A DNA stretch of 64,000 nt from Frateuria edaphi (GCF_021117405.1 NZ_CP088251.1:2046001-2110000); one strand, 5' to 3'. Shown: positions 36,245 through 45,716, numbered from the stretch's first letter. The notes: generated by a model not told the origin, from the sequence alone. Numbers and translations are program-made.

Positions 36245-36268
36245 ACCCTTCGCCTTTTCGCGAAGGGT
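36245..36268 (+). terminator. Hairpin after pilH
   Basis: A perfect 9-bp hairpin, acccttcgc (36245-36253) and gcgaagggt (36260-36268) with loop cttttc, lies 11 bp after the pilH stop. No T-run follows. Confidence 0.5.
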
Positions 36269-36567
36269 TGCCAGTACCGCCCGTCCACACGCGACCGGCT
36301 TCCCCAGGCTGGAAAGCAGCTTTCCCGCAAGATCGGCCTCTCCCCCAAGCCACCCTGGGAGTAAAACGGAGCAGCCCTGACGCGAAACCCGTCGGAGGTG
36401 CTGTTGGGCCATCGGCCCTCCCCGGAAGAGGGTTGAGCGGCGTCACTCGCGACCATTTTTCACCGAGGCGCGTGGCGGTTCGACGTTCAGGAGCGCGATC
36501 GGCAGCTCCCCCCGCGAGATCGCCGCTCACCGAGCCCTCCTGCCAAAGGAGAGAGGGCGCGAAAGCG
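36269..36567. repeat. Gene-free gap with REP-like hairpins
   Basis: This convergent gap between pilH and the cbpA-like gene has no supported gene. Two small palindromic elements, ccctc/gaggg (36416-36432) and gccctc/gagggc (36534-36558), resemble the GC-rich REP-like elements at 7030 and 49765 but are shorter. Nothing else is seen. Confidence 0.35.
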
Positions 36568-37464
36568 TCAGGCGCGCGGATCGTAGCCCTCGAACTGCTT
36601 GTGCAGGGCCTCGTAGGCCTCGCGCTGGGCGTCGCTTTCGGCGGCGGGCGTGCGGATGGACAACTCCACAAGCTGATCCCCCGCCGGGTTGCCCGGTAGG
36701 CCACGGCCTTTCAGGCGCAACTTGCGACCCGATTGCGAACCCGCCGGAATCCGCAGGTCCACGGCGCCCGCCAGCGTCGGCACCGGCACCGTGGCCCCCA
36801 GCGCCGCTTCCCATGGCGCCAGGGGCAACACGTGCGATACGTTCCGCCCCTCCAGCTTGAACCGCGGGTCATCGCGGATCATCACTTCGAGCATCAGGTC
36901 ACCGCTGGGGCCGCCGGCGGCACCCGGCTGGCCCTGGCCACTCAGGCGTATCACCTGGCCGGGCAGGATGCCGGCCGGGATCTTCACCTCCAGCACCCGC
37001 TCGTTGCCGCCGTCATGAAGCGCCAGGCGTGTGCGTCCGCCATCGAAGGCGGTCTGCAGGTCGATCTGCACCTGCGCCTGCACGTCACGGCCGCGGCGCG
37101 GCCTTGCCTGACCACGCGCCCCGCCCCCGGCACGGCCGAACAGGCTCTCGAAGAAATCGCTGAAATCGCCGTCGCCGGCCCCGCCAAACTCGAAGCCGCC
37201 GCCCTGCCCCCAACCCGGCGGCGGGCGGAACTGCTCGCCACCACGGTAGCCGCCGGCGCGCAGCTGATCGTACGTGCGGCGCTTTTCCGGATCGCGCAAC
37301 GCCTCGTTGGCCTCGTTGATCGCCTTGAACCGCTCCTCCGCGCCCGGTTCCTTGTTCTTGTCCGGGTGGTACTGCCGCGCCAGCTTGCGGTAAGCCGACT
37401 TGATCTCGGCCTCGCTGGCGTCGGGCTTTACCCCGAGAATGTCGTAATAGTCTTTGAATTCCAC
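36568..37464 (-). CDS. cbpA: DnaJ-type co-chaperone, CbpA class
   Basis: A 298-residue type II J-domain protein that stimulates DnaK. The J-domain (1-70) has His33-Pro34-Asp35; a Gly/Phe-rich segment follows (about 72-118). Two substrate-binding beta domains then come without the zinc-finger CxxCxGxG repeats of DnaJ, which marks it as CbpA-like. The opening [12 protein letters not shown] is nearly that of E. coli CbpA. There is no cbpM modulator gene next to it. It lies 88 bp downstream of the Hsp20 gene on the same strand, so both may come from one heat-shock promoter. Confidence 0.9.
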   Translation of the reverse strand: MEFKDYYDILGVKPDASEAEIKSAYRKLARQYHPDKNKEPGAEERFKAINEANEALRDPEKRRTYDQLRAGGYRGGEQFRPPPGWGQGGGFEFGGAGDGDFSDFFESLFGRAGGGARGQARPRRGRDVQAQVQIDLQTAFDGGRTRLALHDGGNERVLEVKIPAGILPGQVIRLSGQGQPGAAGGPSGDLMLEVMIRDDPRFKLEGRNVSHVLPLAPWEAALGATVPVPTLAGAVDLRIPAGSQSGRKLRLKGRGLPGNPAGDQLVELSIRTPAAESDAQREAYEALHKQFEGYDPRA

Positions 37465-37552
37465 TGGCCTTCCTCGGCAAAACTGCGCAGGCAGGCGGCC
37501 CGCCGCGGATCTACTCCGCGAGGGGCCGCCCGGATCACGCTACGGTAGCCGC

Positions 37553-38056
37553 TCAGTGGTTGCCGCTGCTGGAGCTGCCCGCCGAGCCGCCAGCGGTGCC
37601 GCTGCCGTGCTCGGTGGAAATCGAGATCCTCCGCGGCGTGGTTTCCGCGCGCTTGGGTATCAGGATTTCCAGCACGCCGTGGCGGCCGACCGCGGTGATG
37701 CCCTCCGGATCGGCGCTGTCCGGCAGCGCGAAACGGCGATGGAAAGTCCCATGTGCGCGCTCGATCCGGGTAAATCGACCGGTCTGCTCCTGGTTCTGCA
37801 CGGTGCGCTCGCCCTTGATGGTCAGGATTCCCTTTTCCATGCTGACCTCGATGTTCGCCGGATCCACGCCGGGGACGTCGACGAAAATCACGAAGCGCCT
37901 GTCTTCCTCCTTGATGTCCACGCGCGGCGCCCACTGGCTGGTCACCACGTTGGACGGGTCGGCCTCGTCCTGTTCGAAGAAGCGGTCGAAGGCGTGGCGG
38001 ATCTCCTCGGGAAACGCATTGGCGGCGTTCCACATCGGATTGCGGTTCGAACTCAT
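37553..38056 (-). CDS. Small heat-shock protein, Hsp20 family
   Basis: A 167-residue alpha-crystallin-type chaperone that binds unfolding proteins without ATP. The crystallin domain (about 45-145) starts at QWAPRVDIKEEDRRFVIFVDVPGVDP and includes GILTIKGER and the HGVLEILIPK edge strand. The tail is rich in Ser and Gly. The start is the ATG at 38056 (MSSNRNPMWNAANAF), with GGAGG about 10 bases upstream. A sigma-32-like promoter precedes it and cbpA follows, giving a chaperone unit. A peroxiredoxin gene is divergent. Confidence 0.92.
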   Translation of the reverse strand: MSSNRNPMWNAANAFPEEIRHAFDRFFEQDEADPSNVVTSQWAPRVDIKEEDRRFVIFVDVPGVDPANIEVSMEKGILTIKGERTVQNQEQTGRFTRIERAHGTFHRRFALPDSADPEGITAVGRHGVLEILIPKRAETTPRRISISTEHGSGTAGGSAGSSSSGNH

Positions 38057-38103
38057 GGGCTTGGTCCTCCAGAAAGGGTCACGGCAGCCGCCGCTTGCCC
38101 CAA

Positions 38104-38131
38104 AAGTAGGTGCGGGCGCCGCCGATTCAAG
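38104..38131 (-). promoter_or_regulatory. Sigma-32-like heat-shock promoter for hsp20-cbpA
   Basis: On the minus strand a perfect heat-shock -35, CTTGAA (38131-38126), is followed by a 13-bp spacer and CACCTACTT (38112-38104), a partial match to the sigma-32 -10 pattern CCCCATnTA. It lies about 50 bp before the hsp20 start. Confidence 0.55.
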
Positions 38132-38187
38132 GCGACAGGCGTCGCCGGCCGGGTTTACGATGCCGGCCCAACCCACGGGAAAACCCC

Positions 38188-38697
38188 ATGACTATCCAGA
38201 TCGGCCAGGCCCTGCCGGACCTCGAGGTGGCCGTGATCGAGGAGGGCGCTCCGGTGCGGCGCCTGTCCATCGCCAGCCTGTTCAAGCAAGGTCGGGTGGT
38301 GTTGTTCGCCGTACCCGGCGCCTTCACGCCAACCTGCTCGGACCACCACCTGCCCGGCTATGTACAGCACTACCAGGCGTTTCGGGAACGCGGCGTCGAC
38401 GTGATCGGAATGGCAGTCAATGACGCCTATGTGATGCAGGCCTGGGCGGCGGTACAGCAGGTGCCACCGGGCCTGAAACTGGTGGCTGACGGCAACGGAA
38501 GCTTCACGCGCGCACTGGGATTGGAGTTCGACGGTACCGCGTACGGCATGGGGCTGCGCGCCCGCCGCTTCGCGCTGTATGCCGAAGACGGTGTGGTGCG
38601 GCAGCTGCACGTGGAGGCGCCTGGCGAATTCCGCGTGTCGACCGCCGAAGCGATGCTGCAGGCGATCACGACATCCGAGGCCAGGACGGCCGGCTGA
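38188..38697 (+). CDS. Peroxiredoxin, Prx5 type, one-Cys
   Basis: A thiol peroxidase of the AhpE/Prx5-like group that reduces hydrogen peroxide and alkyl hydroperoxides, 169 residues. The active site PGAFTPTCSDHH has the peroxidatic Cys50, and it is the only cysteine, so recycling must use an external thiol such as glutathione or glutaredoxin. The start is the ATG at 38188 (MTIQIGQALPDLEV). It is divergent from the heat-shock unit across 131 bp, so a stress-linked arrangement is plausible. Length matches bacterial one-Cys Prx5 proteins. Confidence 0.92.
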   Translation: MTIQIGQALPDLEVAVIEEGAPVRRLSIASLFKQGRVVLFAVPGAFTPTCSDHHLPGYVQHYQAFRERGVDVIGMAVNDAYVMQAWAAVQQVPPGLKLVADGNGSFTRALGLEFDGTAYGMGLRARRFALYAEDGVVRQLHVEAPGEFRVSTAEAMLQAITTSEARTAG

Positions 38698-38826
38698 CGC
38701 GGGTGGATCGGCGACCGCCGCGAGTACGGCGCGCGATGGGAGGTGAGCAGGAGCTACGATCCGCCCGCAGTACGCAACATCAGCAAGTCCAGGCCATATT
38801 CATCCGATCGCCAAAGGAGCGCTGCC

Positions 38827-39240
38827 ATGCGGTACGTACTGTTCGACAAGGTCAGTAACGAAGTGATCCTGCTCGCCCGGATCCTTCTGGTAGTCCTGTT
38901 CGTGCTGTTCGGCTGGAGCAAGCTGACCGACTTCCCGGGGACGGTCGGCTACATGGCGAGCCAGGGCTTGCCGGTGCCGACGCTGGCGGCGGCCGTGGTC
39001 GTCCTCATGGAGTTCTTCGTGGGCCTGGCAATCGTGCTCGGCTTCTGCACGCGGCCGCTCGCCCTGCTGCTGGCCCTGTACACGCTCGGCACCGCGTTGA
39101 TAGGGCACCACTACTGGACGATGGAAGGTGCCGATCGCATGGCCAACATGATCAACTTCTACAAGAACATCTCGATCATTGGTGGCCTGCTGCTGTTGTG
39201 CGTCACCGGCCCTGGAAAGTACTCGATCGACCGGCGCTAG
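38827..39240 (+). CDS. DoxX-family inner-membrane protein
   Basis: A 137-residue membrane protein with four predicted helices (about 14-32, 50-71, 75-93 and 112-130). The first-helix end FGWSKLTDF, the GLPVP loop and the EFFVGLAIVLGF stretch are typical of DoxX/YphA-like proteins. Members are linked to quinone or thiosulphate metabolism and to oxidative stress in some organisms, but most are uncharacterised. The start is the ATG at 38827 after AAAGGAG. It is convergent with gyrA, with a shared terminator between them. The specific role is not known. Confidence 0.85.
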   Translation: MRYVLFDKVSNEVILLARILLVVLFVLFGWSKLTDFPGTVGYMASQGLPVPTLAAAVVVLMEFFVGLAIVLGFCTRPLALLLALYTLGTALIGHHYWTMEGADRMANMINFYKNISIIGGLLLLCVTGPGKYSIDRR

Positions 39241-39263
39241 CCTCCGGTTCCTGCGCACCAGAA

Positions 39264-39293
39264 AAGAAAGCCCCGGCGAACCGGGGCTTTCTT
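39264..39293. terminator. Bidirectional terminator between doxX-like gene and gyrA
   Basis: A perfect 13-bp inverted repeat, aagaaagccccgg (39264-39276) and ccggggctttctt (39281-39293), has a cgaa tetraloop and pyrimidine-rich or T-rich ends on both strands. It should stop transcripts from both convergent genes. Confidence 0.85.
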
Positions 39294-39300
39294 CATTCCA

Positions 39301-41904
39301 TCAGGCCTCCGACCCGTCCTGGTCGGGCACCGGCCCCTCCGGCGGGGCGCCCTCGGCAGGCTCGGCGTCCTCGCCGTTGGTTTCCTCGGCATCCAGCCGC
39401 ACCACGCTGACCAGGTTCTCATCCGCAGGCAGACGGATCAGGGTGACGCCCTGCGTATTGCGCCCCAGTTGCGAAATTTCCCCGACGCGGGTGCGCACCA
39501 GCGTGCCCTGGTTGGAGATCAACATGAGCTCGTGGCCTTCGGTGACCTGCACCGCGGCGACCAGCGCGCCATTTCGCTCCGAGCACTGGATGCCGATCAC
39601 GCCCTGGGTGCCTCGGCCCTTCTTGGTGAACTCCTCCAGCGGCGTGCGCTTGCCATAGCCACGCTCGGTGGCCGTGAGGATGTCGCCTTCGGCCGCCACG
39701 ATCAGCGACACCACATCGGCGCCCTCGGCCAGGCGCATGCCACGCACGCCGGTGGCGGTGCGTCCCATCGAACGCACGGTGTTCTCGTCGAAGCGATTCA
39801 CCTTGCCGTTGGAGGCGAACAACAGGATGTCGCTGTTGCCGTTGGTGATGGCCACGTCGACCAGCGCGTCGCCTTCGTCCAGGTTGATCGCGATCTTGCC
39901 GCGTTGCAGCTGGAAAGCAAACTCGGTAAGCGGGGTCTTCTTCACCGTGCCGCTGCGGGTGGCGAAGAACACGTAGCAGTCAGGGCTGTACTCGCGGATC
40001 GGCAGCACCGCCTGCACCTTCTCGCCTTCGGTCAACGGCAGCAGGTTGACGATCGGCTTGCCGCGCGCACCCGGGCCCGCCTCCGGCATCTGGTAGACCT
40101 TGAGCCAGTAGACGCGGCCGGTGCTGGTGAAGGTGAGCAGCGTGTCATGGGTGTTGACCACCCACAGCTGCTCGACGACATCTTCATCCTTGAGCGCCGA
40201 GGCCGAGCGGCCCTTGCCACCGCGCTTTTGCGCACGGTACGTGCTGGCCGGCTGGCGCTTGACGTAACCGGTGTGCGACAGCGTGACGACCATGTCCTCC
40301 GGCGCGATCAGGTCGAGGACGTTGAGATCCTCCTGCGAGTGCTGGATCTCGGTGCGGCGCGCGTCGCCGTACTCGGCCTTGATGACTTCCAGTTCATCGC
40401 GGATCACCTTGAGCAGGACCTCGGGATTCTCGAGGATCTCGATCAGGCCGCGGATGGTTTCCAGGATCTGCCGGTATTCGTCGGAAAGTTTCTCCTGCTC
40501 CAACCCGGTCAGGCGGTGCAGGCGCATGGCCAGGATTTCCTGCGCCTGCACCTCGGACAGCTGGTAGCCATCGCCCTTGAGGCCGTCGCGCGGGTCCATC
40601 TCTTCCGGCCGCGACGCCTCGGCACCTGCGGCGGCCAGCAGCGTGCTGACCATGCCCGGCTGCCACTTGCGCGCCAGCATGCGCTCGCGTGCCTCGGCCG
40701 GCGAGGCGGAGCTGCGGATCAGCTCGATCATCTCCTCGATGTTGGCCAGCGCGACGGTCAGACCTTCGAGGATGTGCGCGCGGGCGCGCGCCTTGCGCAG
40801 CTCGAAGATGGTGCGGCGGGTCACCACCTCGCGGCGGTGGCGGATGAACGCCTCGAGGATCTCCTTGAGGTTGAGCAGGCGCGGCTGGCCGTCCAGCAGC
40901 GCCACCATGTTGATGCCGAAGGTCACCTGCAACTGCGTCTGCAAAAACAGGTTGTTGAGCACCACGTCGCCCATGGCGTCGCGGCGCACCTCGATCACGA
41001 TACGCATGCCGTCCTTGTCGGACTCGTCGCGCAGCTCGCTGATGCCCTCGATCTTCTTTTCCTTGACCAGCTCGGCGATCTTCTCGATCAGCCGCGCCTT
41101 GTTCACCTGGTAAGGCAACTCGTGGACAAGGATCGTCTCGCGGCCGTTGGCCTCGGTCTCGATCTCGGTGCGCGCGCGCACCAGGATGCGACCTCGGCCA
41201 GTGCGGTAGGCCTCGACGATGCCGGCGGCGCCATTGATGATGCCGGCGGTCGGGAAATCCGGACCCGGGATGTACTGCATCAGTTCGTCGACCGAGAGCG
41301 AAGGCTCGTCGATCAGCGCGATGGTGCCGGCGATCACCTCGTTGAGGTTGTGCGGCGGCACATTGGTGGCCATGCCGACCGCGATGCCGGCCGAACCGTT
41401 GATGAGCAGGTTCGGCACGCGGGTGGGCAACACCAGCGGCTCGCTTTCGCTCTCGTCGTAGTTCGGCCCGAAGTCGACCGTGTCCTTGTCGATGTCGGCC
41501 AGTAGTTCGTGCGTGAGGCGCGACATGCGCACTTCGGTGTATCGCATGGCCGCCGCGTTGTCGCCGTCGACCGAACCGAAGTTGCCCTGGCCGTCGACCA
41601 GCATGTAGCGCAGCGAGAACGGCTGGGCCATGCGCACGATGGCGTCGTACACCGACGCGTCGCCGTGCGGGTGGTACTTACCGATCACGTCACCGACCAC
41701 GCGGGCCGATTTCTTGTAGGGCTTGTTCCAGACGTTGCCCAGCTCGTTCATCGCAAAGAGGACGCGGCGATGCACGGGCTTGAGGCCGTCGCGTACATCC
41801 GGAAGGGCGCGTCCCACGATCACGCTCATGGCGTAATCGAGGTAGCTCTGGCGCATCTCGTCTTCGATGTTGACGCGGATGACTTCTTTGGCGAGTTCTG
41901 CCAT
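39301..41904 (-). CDS. gyrA: DNA gyrase subunit A
   Basis: The breakage-reunion subunit of DNA gyrase, which introduces negative supercoils together with GyrB. The 867-residue protein has the winged-helix and tower region with the catalytic Tyr122 in [11 protein letters not shown], and the C-terminal beta-pinwheel starting near the GyrA box (QKRGGKG). It ends in an acidic tail. Numbering equals E. coli through this region. In the quinolone pocket the residues are GDASVYDA, so position 83 is Ala (codon GCG at 41658-41656) instead of Ser, with Asp87 kept. The start is the ATG at 41904, with GGGAAG 7 bp upstream. A terminator-like hairpin lies in its leader. Confidence 0.98.
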   Translation of the reverse strand: MAELAKEVIRVNIEDEMRQSYLDYAMSVIVGRALPDVRDGLKPVHRRVLFAMNELGNVWNKPYKKSARVVGDVIGKYHPHGDASVYDAIVRMAQPFSLRYMLVDGQGNFGSVDGDNAAAMRYTEVRMSRLTHELLADIDKDTVDFGPNYDESESEPLVLPTRVPNLLINGSAGIAVGMATNVPPHNLNEVIAGTIALIDEPSLSVDELMQYIPGPDFPTAGIINGAAGIVEAYRTGRGRILVRARTEIETEANGRETILVHELPYQVNKARLIEKIAELVKEKKIEGISELRDESDKDGMRIVIEVRRDAMGDVVLNNLFLQTQLQVTFGINMVALLDGQPRLLNLKEILEAFIRHRREVVTRRTIFELRKARARAHILEGLTVALANIEEMIELIRSSASPAEARERMLARKWQPGMVSTLLAAAGAEASRPEEMDPRDGLKGDGYQLSEVQAQEILAMRLHRLTGLEQEKLSDEYRQILETIRGLIEILENPEVLLKVIRDELEVIKAEYGDARRTEIQHSQEDLNVLDLIAPEDMVVTLSHTGYVKRQPASTYRAQKRGGKGRSASALKDEDVVEQLWVVNTHDTLLTFTSTGRVYWLKVYQMPEAGPGARGKPIVNLLPLTEGEKVQAVLPIREYSPDCYVFFATRSGTVKKTPLTEFAFQLQRGKIAINLDEGDALVDVAITNGNSDILLFASNGKVNRFDENTVRSMGRTATGVRGMRLAEGADVVSLIVAAEGDILTATERGYGKRTPLEEFTKKGRGTQGVIGIQCSERNGALVAAVQVTEGHELMLISNQGTLVRTRVGEISQLGRNTQGVTLIRLPADENLVSVVRLDAEETNGEDAEPAEGAPPEGPVPDQDGSEA

Positions 41905-41935
41905 CAATCGGCTTCCCAGTGGCTTCCGTGGAACC

Positions 41936-42003
41936 AAAAAAGGCCGCGCAACGGACGCTGCATGCGCGCGGTTGCGCGGCCCTCAAGCAATCGCGAAATT
42001 GTA
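41936..42003 (-). promoter_or_regulatory. gyrA upstream region: extended -10 and terminator-like hairpin
   Basis: Reading leftwards, an extended -10 (TGATACAAT, hexamer 42003-41998) predicts a start near 41991. About 10 nt later comes a hairpin with perfect 11-bp arms (ggccgcgcaac at 41942-41952, gttgcgcggcc at 41971-41981), followed on the minus strand by six T (41941-41936). This has the form of an intrinsic terminator, 32 bp before the gyrA ATG. It could end the mtnA-gtrA transcript or act as an attenuator for gyrA. Confidence 0.55.
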
Positions 42004-42052
42004 TCACGAATGCGTTTGGAAGTCCCTTATTTTTGCCTTTGAAATCAGCGAG

Positions 42053-42463
42053 TTAGCCAGCCTGTTTTGACCGCCGGAAAAGCACGCCCCGCGCCGAACA
42101 AAAATTGACCAGCGCAGCCACCGCCGACCCGGCCGCCGCGGCCAGCGCCGGCCATCGCCCGAGCGTTTCGAAGGACAGCAGCAGGGCCACGTAAACGGCG
42201 TAGTTCACGCACGCGCCCAGGCCCATCAGGCCCATCCAGTGCAGCCATTCGGACAGCGGCGAGCGACCGCTCGCGCGATGGGCGAACGTGTGGCGCCGGT
42301 TCCAGGACCACGTCACCGTGGCCGCCAGCAGGAACGACAACACGCGGGCCAGGTACGGGTTCCACCTGCCCCAGCCGACCAGCGCCTGCACGGTGGCGGC
42401 GTCCGCCAGCAGGCCGAGCACGCCGCCGATCGCAAACAGCCCTACCTCGCGACGCAACCTCAC
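42053..42463 (-). CDS. GtrA-like membrane protein
   Basis: A 136-residue protein with four predicted membrane helices. The GtrA-family pattern is visible: an [19 protein letters not shown] first helix, a [26 protein letters not shown] middle and a C-terminal [11 protein letters not shown] motif. GtrA-type proteins help flip undecaprenyl-linked sugars for surface glycan modification. The start is a GTG at 42463 overlapping the mtnA stop (GTGA), so it is translationally coupled to mtnA, an odd functional pairing. No glycosyltransferase gene is near, so the substrate is open. Confidence 0.85.
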   Translation of the reverse strand: MRLRREVGLFAIGGVLGLLADAATVQALVGWGRWNPYLARVLSFLLAATVTWSWNRRHTFAHRASGRSPLSEWLHWMGLMGLGACVNYAVYVALLLSFETLGRWPALAAAAGSAVAALVNFCSARGVLFRRSKQAG

Positions 42464-43488
42464 CGGCCGAACATCGCCTGCATGGCTACCGCATTGGGCC
42501 GCTCGATCACTCCACGCTCGGTGACGATCGCATCGATCAACTCCGCCGGCGTGACATCGAACACCGGGTTCCAGGCCTGCGCTCCCTCGACTACCGTGCG
42601 GCGTCCGCCGGTGGCGAGCAATTCGTCGGCATGGCGCAGTTCGATCTCGATCGCCTCGCCGTCGGACGTGGCCATGTCGACCGTCGAGGACGGTGCGACC
42701 ACCATGAACCTGACGCCGTGGTGGCGCGCGGCGATGGCCAGCTGATAGGTGCCGATCTTGTTGGCGGTGTCGCCGTTGGCGGCGATTCGGTCGGCGCCGA
42801 CGATCACCCATTGCACTTTGCCCGAACGCATCAGGTGGGCGGCGGCCGAGTCGGCGATCAGGTGCGCGGGGATCCGGTCGCGCACCAGTTCGTACATGGT
42901 CAGGCGCGCGCCCTGTTGCCACGGACGCGTCTCGCCGGCGAACACCTCGTCGATGCGCCCGCTTGCGACCCCCGCGCGGATCACCCCCAGGGCGGTGCCA
43001 TAGCCGGCGGTCGCGAGCGAACCGGTGTTGCAATGAGTCAGCACGCCCGAGCCGGGCGCGATGAGCGCCGCACCCAACTCGCCCATATGGCGGTTGGCGG
43101 CCAGGTCCTCGTCCTGGATTGCCTGTGCTTCGCGCTCGAGCGCGGCGGCATCCGCGCCGGCGGCGATCCGCGTTTTCATGCGGTCCAGCGCCCACATCAG
43201 GTTCACCGCGGTCGGTCGGGCAGCCCGCAGCGTGGCCAGCACCTCATCCAGCGGCGCACCTTGCTGCGCCGCCAGCACCACGCCCCACGCAGCGGCGATG
43301 CCGATCGCCGGGGCGCCACGCACGGCAAGGTCACGAATGGCCTGGGTGACCTGCCCGGCGTCGCGACACTCGATCCAGCGCTCCTCGGACGGCAATAGGC
43401 GCTGGTCGAGCAGGCACAGGCAACCGCCACGCCACTGCACAGCGCGGATGGTGTCGTGCTCGCGGAGGGATTCGGTAGAGGTATTCAT
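42460..43488 (-). CDS. mtnA: S-methyl-5-thioribose-1-phosphate isomerase
   Basis: An aldose-ketose isomerase of the methionine salvage pathway, making methylthioribulose 1-phosphate. The 342-residue protein has the catalytic Cys in [18 protein letters not shown] and the catalytic Asp in [21 protein letters not shown], and the [14 protein letters not shown]-terminal block that separates it from eIF2B-like proteins. The start is the ATG at 43488. The other salvage genes (mtnB, C, D, P) are not in the window. It is coupled to the GtrA-like gene, and gyrA lies downstream on the same strand. Confidence 0.95.
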   Translation of the reverse strand: MNTSTESLREHDTIRAVQWRGGCLCLLDQRLLPSEERWIECRDAGQVTQAIRDLAVRGAPAIGIAAAWGVVLAAQQGAPLDEVLATLRAARPTAVNLMWALDRMKTRIAAGADAAALEREAQAIQDEDLAANRHMGELGAALIAPGSGVLTHCNTGSLATAGYGTALGVIRAGVASGRIDEVFAGETRPWQQGARLTMYELVRDRIPAHLIADSAAAHLMRSGKVQWVIVGADRIAANGDTANKIGTYQLAIAARHHGVRFMVVAPSSTVDMATSDGEAIEIELRHADELLATGGRRTVVEGAQAWNPVFDVTPAELIDAIVTERGVIERPNAVAMQAMFGR

Positions 43489-43591
43489 GGCCGGCGTGTA
43501 CAGCGAAGGGGACGGAAAAGCCTAGCATGCGCGCCGTCGCCGCCTGCCCTGCAGCAAGCTGCGCCCACACATCATCACAAAAGGCGCGTGG

Positions 43592-44662
43592 TCAGCCGTC
43601 GTGCTCGCGCAGCCAGCGATGGATGGCCGGCGGCACTTCGCGCTGGGCGCGCCCGGAGACGTATATGCCGATGTGGCCGCCCTTGAAGGCGAGCTCCGTG
43701 TAGTCGTCGCTGCCCACGTGGAGGCCGAGCGCGCGCGAGGCATCGGGCGGGACGAGGTGGTCCTGCTCGGCATAGATGTTGAGGATGGGCTGGGTGATAC
43801 GCGCCAGGTCCACTGGCTTGCCACCGATCGCGAGGCCGCCCTTGACGAGCTTGTTGGCCTGGAAGAATTCCTTGACGAATTCACGGAACGCCTCGCCGGC
43901 CTGGTCGGGCGAATCGAAGATCCAACGCTCCATGCGCAGGAAGTTCTCCAGTTCCTTCGGGTTGTCCAGGATGTCGACCAAATTCACGTACTTCTGCTGC
44001 AGCAGGCGCACCGGCTTGAGCGTGAGGTAGACCCAGTTCATCAGTGCCGCCGGGATGTTGCCAAGCGTGTCCACGAACAGGTCGACGTCGATGTCGCGCG
44101 CCCAGTGCGAGAGCATGTTGTCGGGCGTGTGGTAGTCCACCGGCGTGACCATGGTGACCAGGTTGCGCACCTTTTCTGGATACAGCGCCGTGTAGCACAG
44201 CGAGAACGCACCACCCTGGCAGATGCCAAGCAGGTCGACGGCGTCTGCGCCCGCCTGCGCGCGCACGGCATCGACGCAGCGATCGAGATAGCCGTCTATG
44301 TAATCTTCCAGGGTCAACCAGCGGTCGGCGCCGTCCGGGTAACCCCAGTCGATGAGGTACACGTCTTCGCCCTGCGCGAGCAGGTTGCGCACCAGCGAGC
44401 GGTCACTCTGCAGGTCGGTCATCCACACGGTGTTGACCAGGGCGTAGACGATGAGCAGCGGCGTCCTGGACGTCGGCTTGCGCTCACCGCGCATGCGCCA
44501 GAGCGTGAGCTTGTCCTCGCGGTAGGCCACCTCACGCGGGGTGTCTGCATAGGCCGGCTCCGCCAGGCCGTGCAGGCTGGCCGCGCCGGCGGCGAGCTTG
44601 CGCTGGAAAGCGGTGATTTCGTCGAGGATGCGGGCGGGATCCAGCGGACCTGGCGTATGCAT
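43592..44662 (-). CDS. phaC: Class III poly(R)-hydroxyalkanoate synthase, subunit PhaC
   Basis: The catalytic subunit that polymerises hydroxyacyl-CoA into storage polyester. At 356 residues it has the size of class III PhaC, shorter than class I/II. The alpha/beta-hydrolase fold has the lipase-like box GICQGG with the nucleophile Cys148, the Asp in AEQDHLVPPDAS and the His in FKGGHIGIYVSG. The start is the ATG at 44662. It lies 8 bp after the phaE gene in one unit, and the two subunits form one enzyme. No phaA, phaB or depolymerase gene is in the window. Confidence 0.95.
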   Translation of the reverse strand: MHTPGPLDPARILDEITAFQRKLAAGAASLHGLAEPAYADTPREVAYREDKLTLWRMRGERKPTSRTPLLIVYALVNTVWMTDLQSDRSLVRNLLAQGEDVYLIDWGYPDGADRWLTLEDYIDGYLDRCVDAVRAQAGADAVDLLGICQGGAFSLCYTALYPEKVRNLVTMVTPVDYHTPDNMLSHWARDIDVDLFVDTLGNIPAALMNWVYLTLKPVRLLQQKYVNLVDILDNPKELENFLRMERWIFDSPDQAGEAFREFVKEFFQANKLVKGGLAIGGKPVDLARITQPILNIYAEQDHLVPPDASRALGLHVGSDDYTELAFKGGHIGIYVSGRAQREVPPAIHRWLREHDG

Positions 44663-44670
44663 GGAATGTC

Positions 44671-45486
44671 TCAGCGGGGCTTGCGTGGCGCGCGGCCGGC
44701 GGTGGATGCGGGCTTTGCCTTGGCCCGAGTGGTAGCCGCCTTGCGTTTGGGCGTCTTTACGGCCGGCTCAGCGGCAGCTTCGCGACCGGCCGCCTGCATG
44801 CGCCTCAGTTCACGACGAAGCTCCTGCAGGCGCTCGCCCAATGTGTCGACCTCGCTGCGCGTCGGCAGGCCGACGTCGCGGCACCACTGTTCGACCTGCT
44901 GCTGTTGCAACTGGCGCACGCGCATCTGCGTGTTGCCCTGCGCAGCGTAGGCTTCGCGGAATTCGTCCGATAGCGCGATTTCTGCATGGGCTTCCTCCAC
45001 GGCATCTACCCATAGGTCGTACATGGCCTTGAGCGAATCGACCTGGAAGCCCGGCTCGGCAAGCTTGCGCTGCATACGCTCGGCGCCCTGGGCTTGGGCG
45101 CGAGCGAGCAATTCCTGGTAACGCGCGCTCGCCTGCTGGTGGTCGAGCAACGCGCGCAGGAGCGTCTGCTGCCGGGCCTGCTGCTCACGGGTGTGGCCGA
45201 AGGCGGGAGTGTCGAGCAGCCCACGCAGTGCGTCGAGGCCGCTGGGAGCGACGCCCATGCCCGGCATGGTCCAGCCGGCGAATGGCGGTACCGGCGGGGA
45301 GACGTGGGCGCCCTGCCCGGTCATGGCCGCGGCGGCCTGCTGCATCCAGTCGAGGTAGCCCTTGAGGCCGTCCATGCCGGGCACACTGGCGGGCGCGGCG
45401 GCCGGACCAGGCCATTGGCGGCCCCACGCCTCCCATACCTGGCGGCTCAGGGCTTCAAAATCACTGGCAGGGTTGTGCGCGGTCAC
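44671..45486 (-). CDS. phaE: Class III PHA synthase, subunit PhaE, with basic tail
   Basis: The non-catalytic partner of PhaC, needed for activity. The 271-residue protein has the PhaE core (about 10-235), including the FQVDSLKAMYDLWVDAVEEAH helix and a coiled-coil-like region rich in Gln and Arg near the end. About 30 extra C-terminal residues are rich in Lys, Ala, Thr and Pro (for example KTPKRKAATTRAKAKP), like the histone H1-like tails of PhaF or PhaM. The start is a GTG at 45486 (VTAHNPASDFEAL); a longer in-frame reading to 45624 lacks similarity. It heads the phaE-phaC unit. Confidence 0.88.
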   Translation of the reverse strand: MTAHNPASDFEALSRQVWEAWGRQWPGPAAAPASVPGMDGLKGYLDWMQQAAAAMTGQGAHVSPPVPPFAGWTMPGMGVAPSGLDALRGLLDTPAFGHTREQQARQQTLLRALLDHQQASARYQELLARAQAQGAERMQRKLAEPGFQVDSLKAMYDLWVDAVEEAHAEIALSDEFREAYAAQGNTQMRVRQLQQQQVEQWCRDVGLPTRSEVDTLGERLQELRRELRRMQAAGREAAAEPAVKTPKRKAATTRAKAKPASTAGRAPRKPR

Positions 45487-45647
45487 GGGCTTGCCTTGCG
45501 GGGGATCGCAGGGATCGTACCAAAACGGTATGGCAGTGACTTTGCGATATCTGGCCGCCGGGAGCCGTAAGCGGCGCTCTCTTATTCCGGTCGAAAGAGC
45601 ATCGCTCTCAATGGGGTACCGCAAGAGCGAGGGCTCGTGGCGAGCAC

Positions 45648-45674
45648 AAAAAAAGCGGGCCGATGGGCCCGCTT
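45648..45674 (-). terminator. Intrinsic terminator of the rimP-to-pnp operon
   Basis: Perfect 9-bp arms, aagcgggcc (45653-45661) and ggcccgctt (45666-45674), with a gatg loop are followed on the minus strand by seven T (45654-45648). It lies 42 bp after the pnp stop and is a textbook rho-independent terminator. Confidence 0.9.
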
Positions 45675-45716
45675 CTTCTTTCTGATCGATCGGATGCGCT
45701 ATCGCGCATCGGGAAC

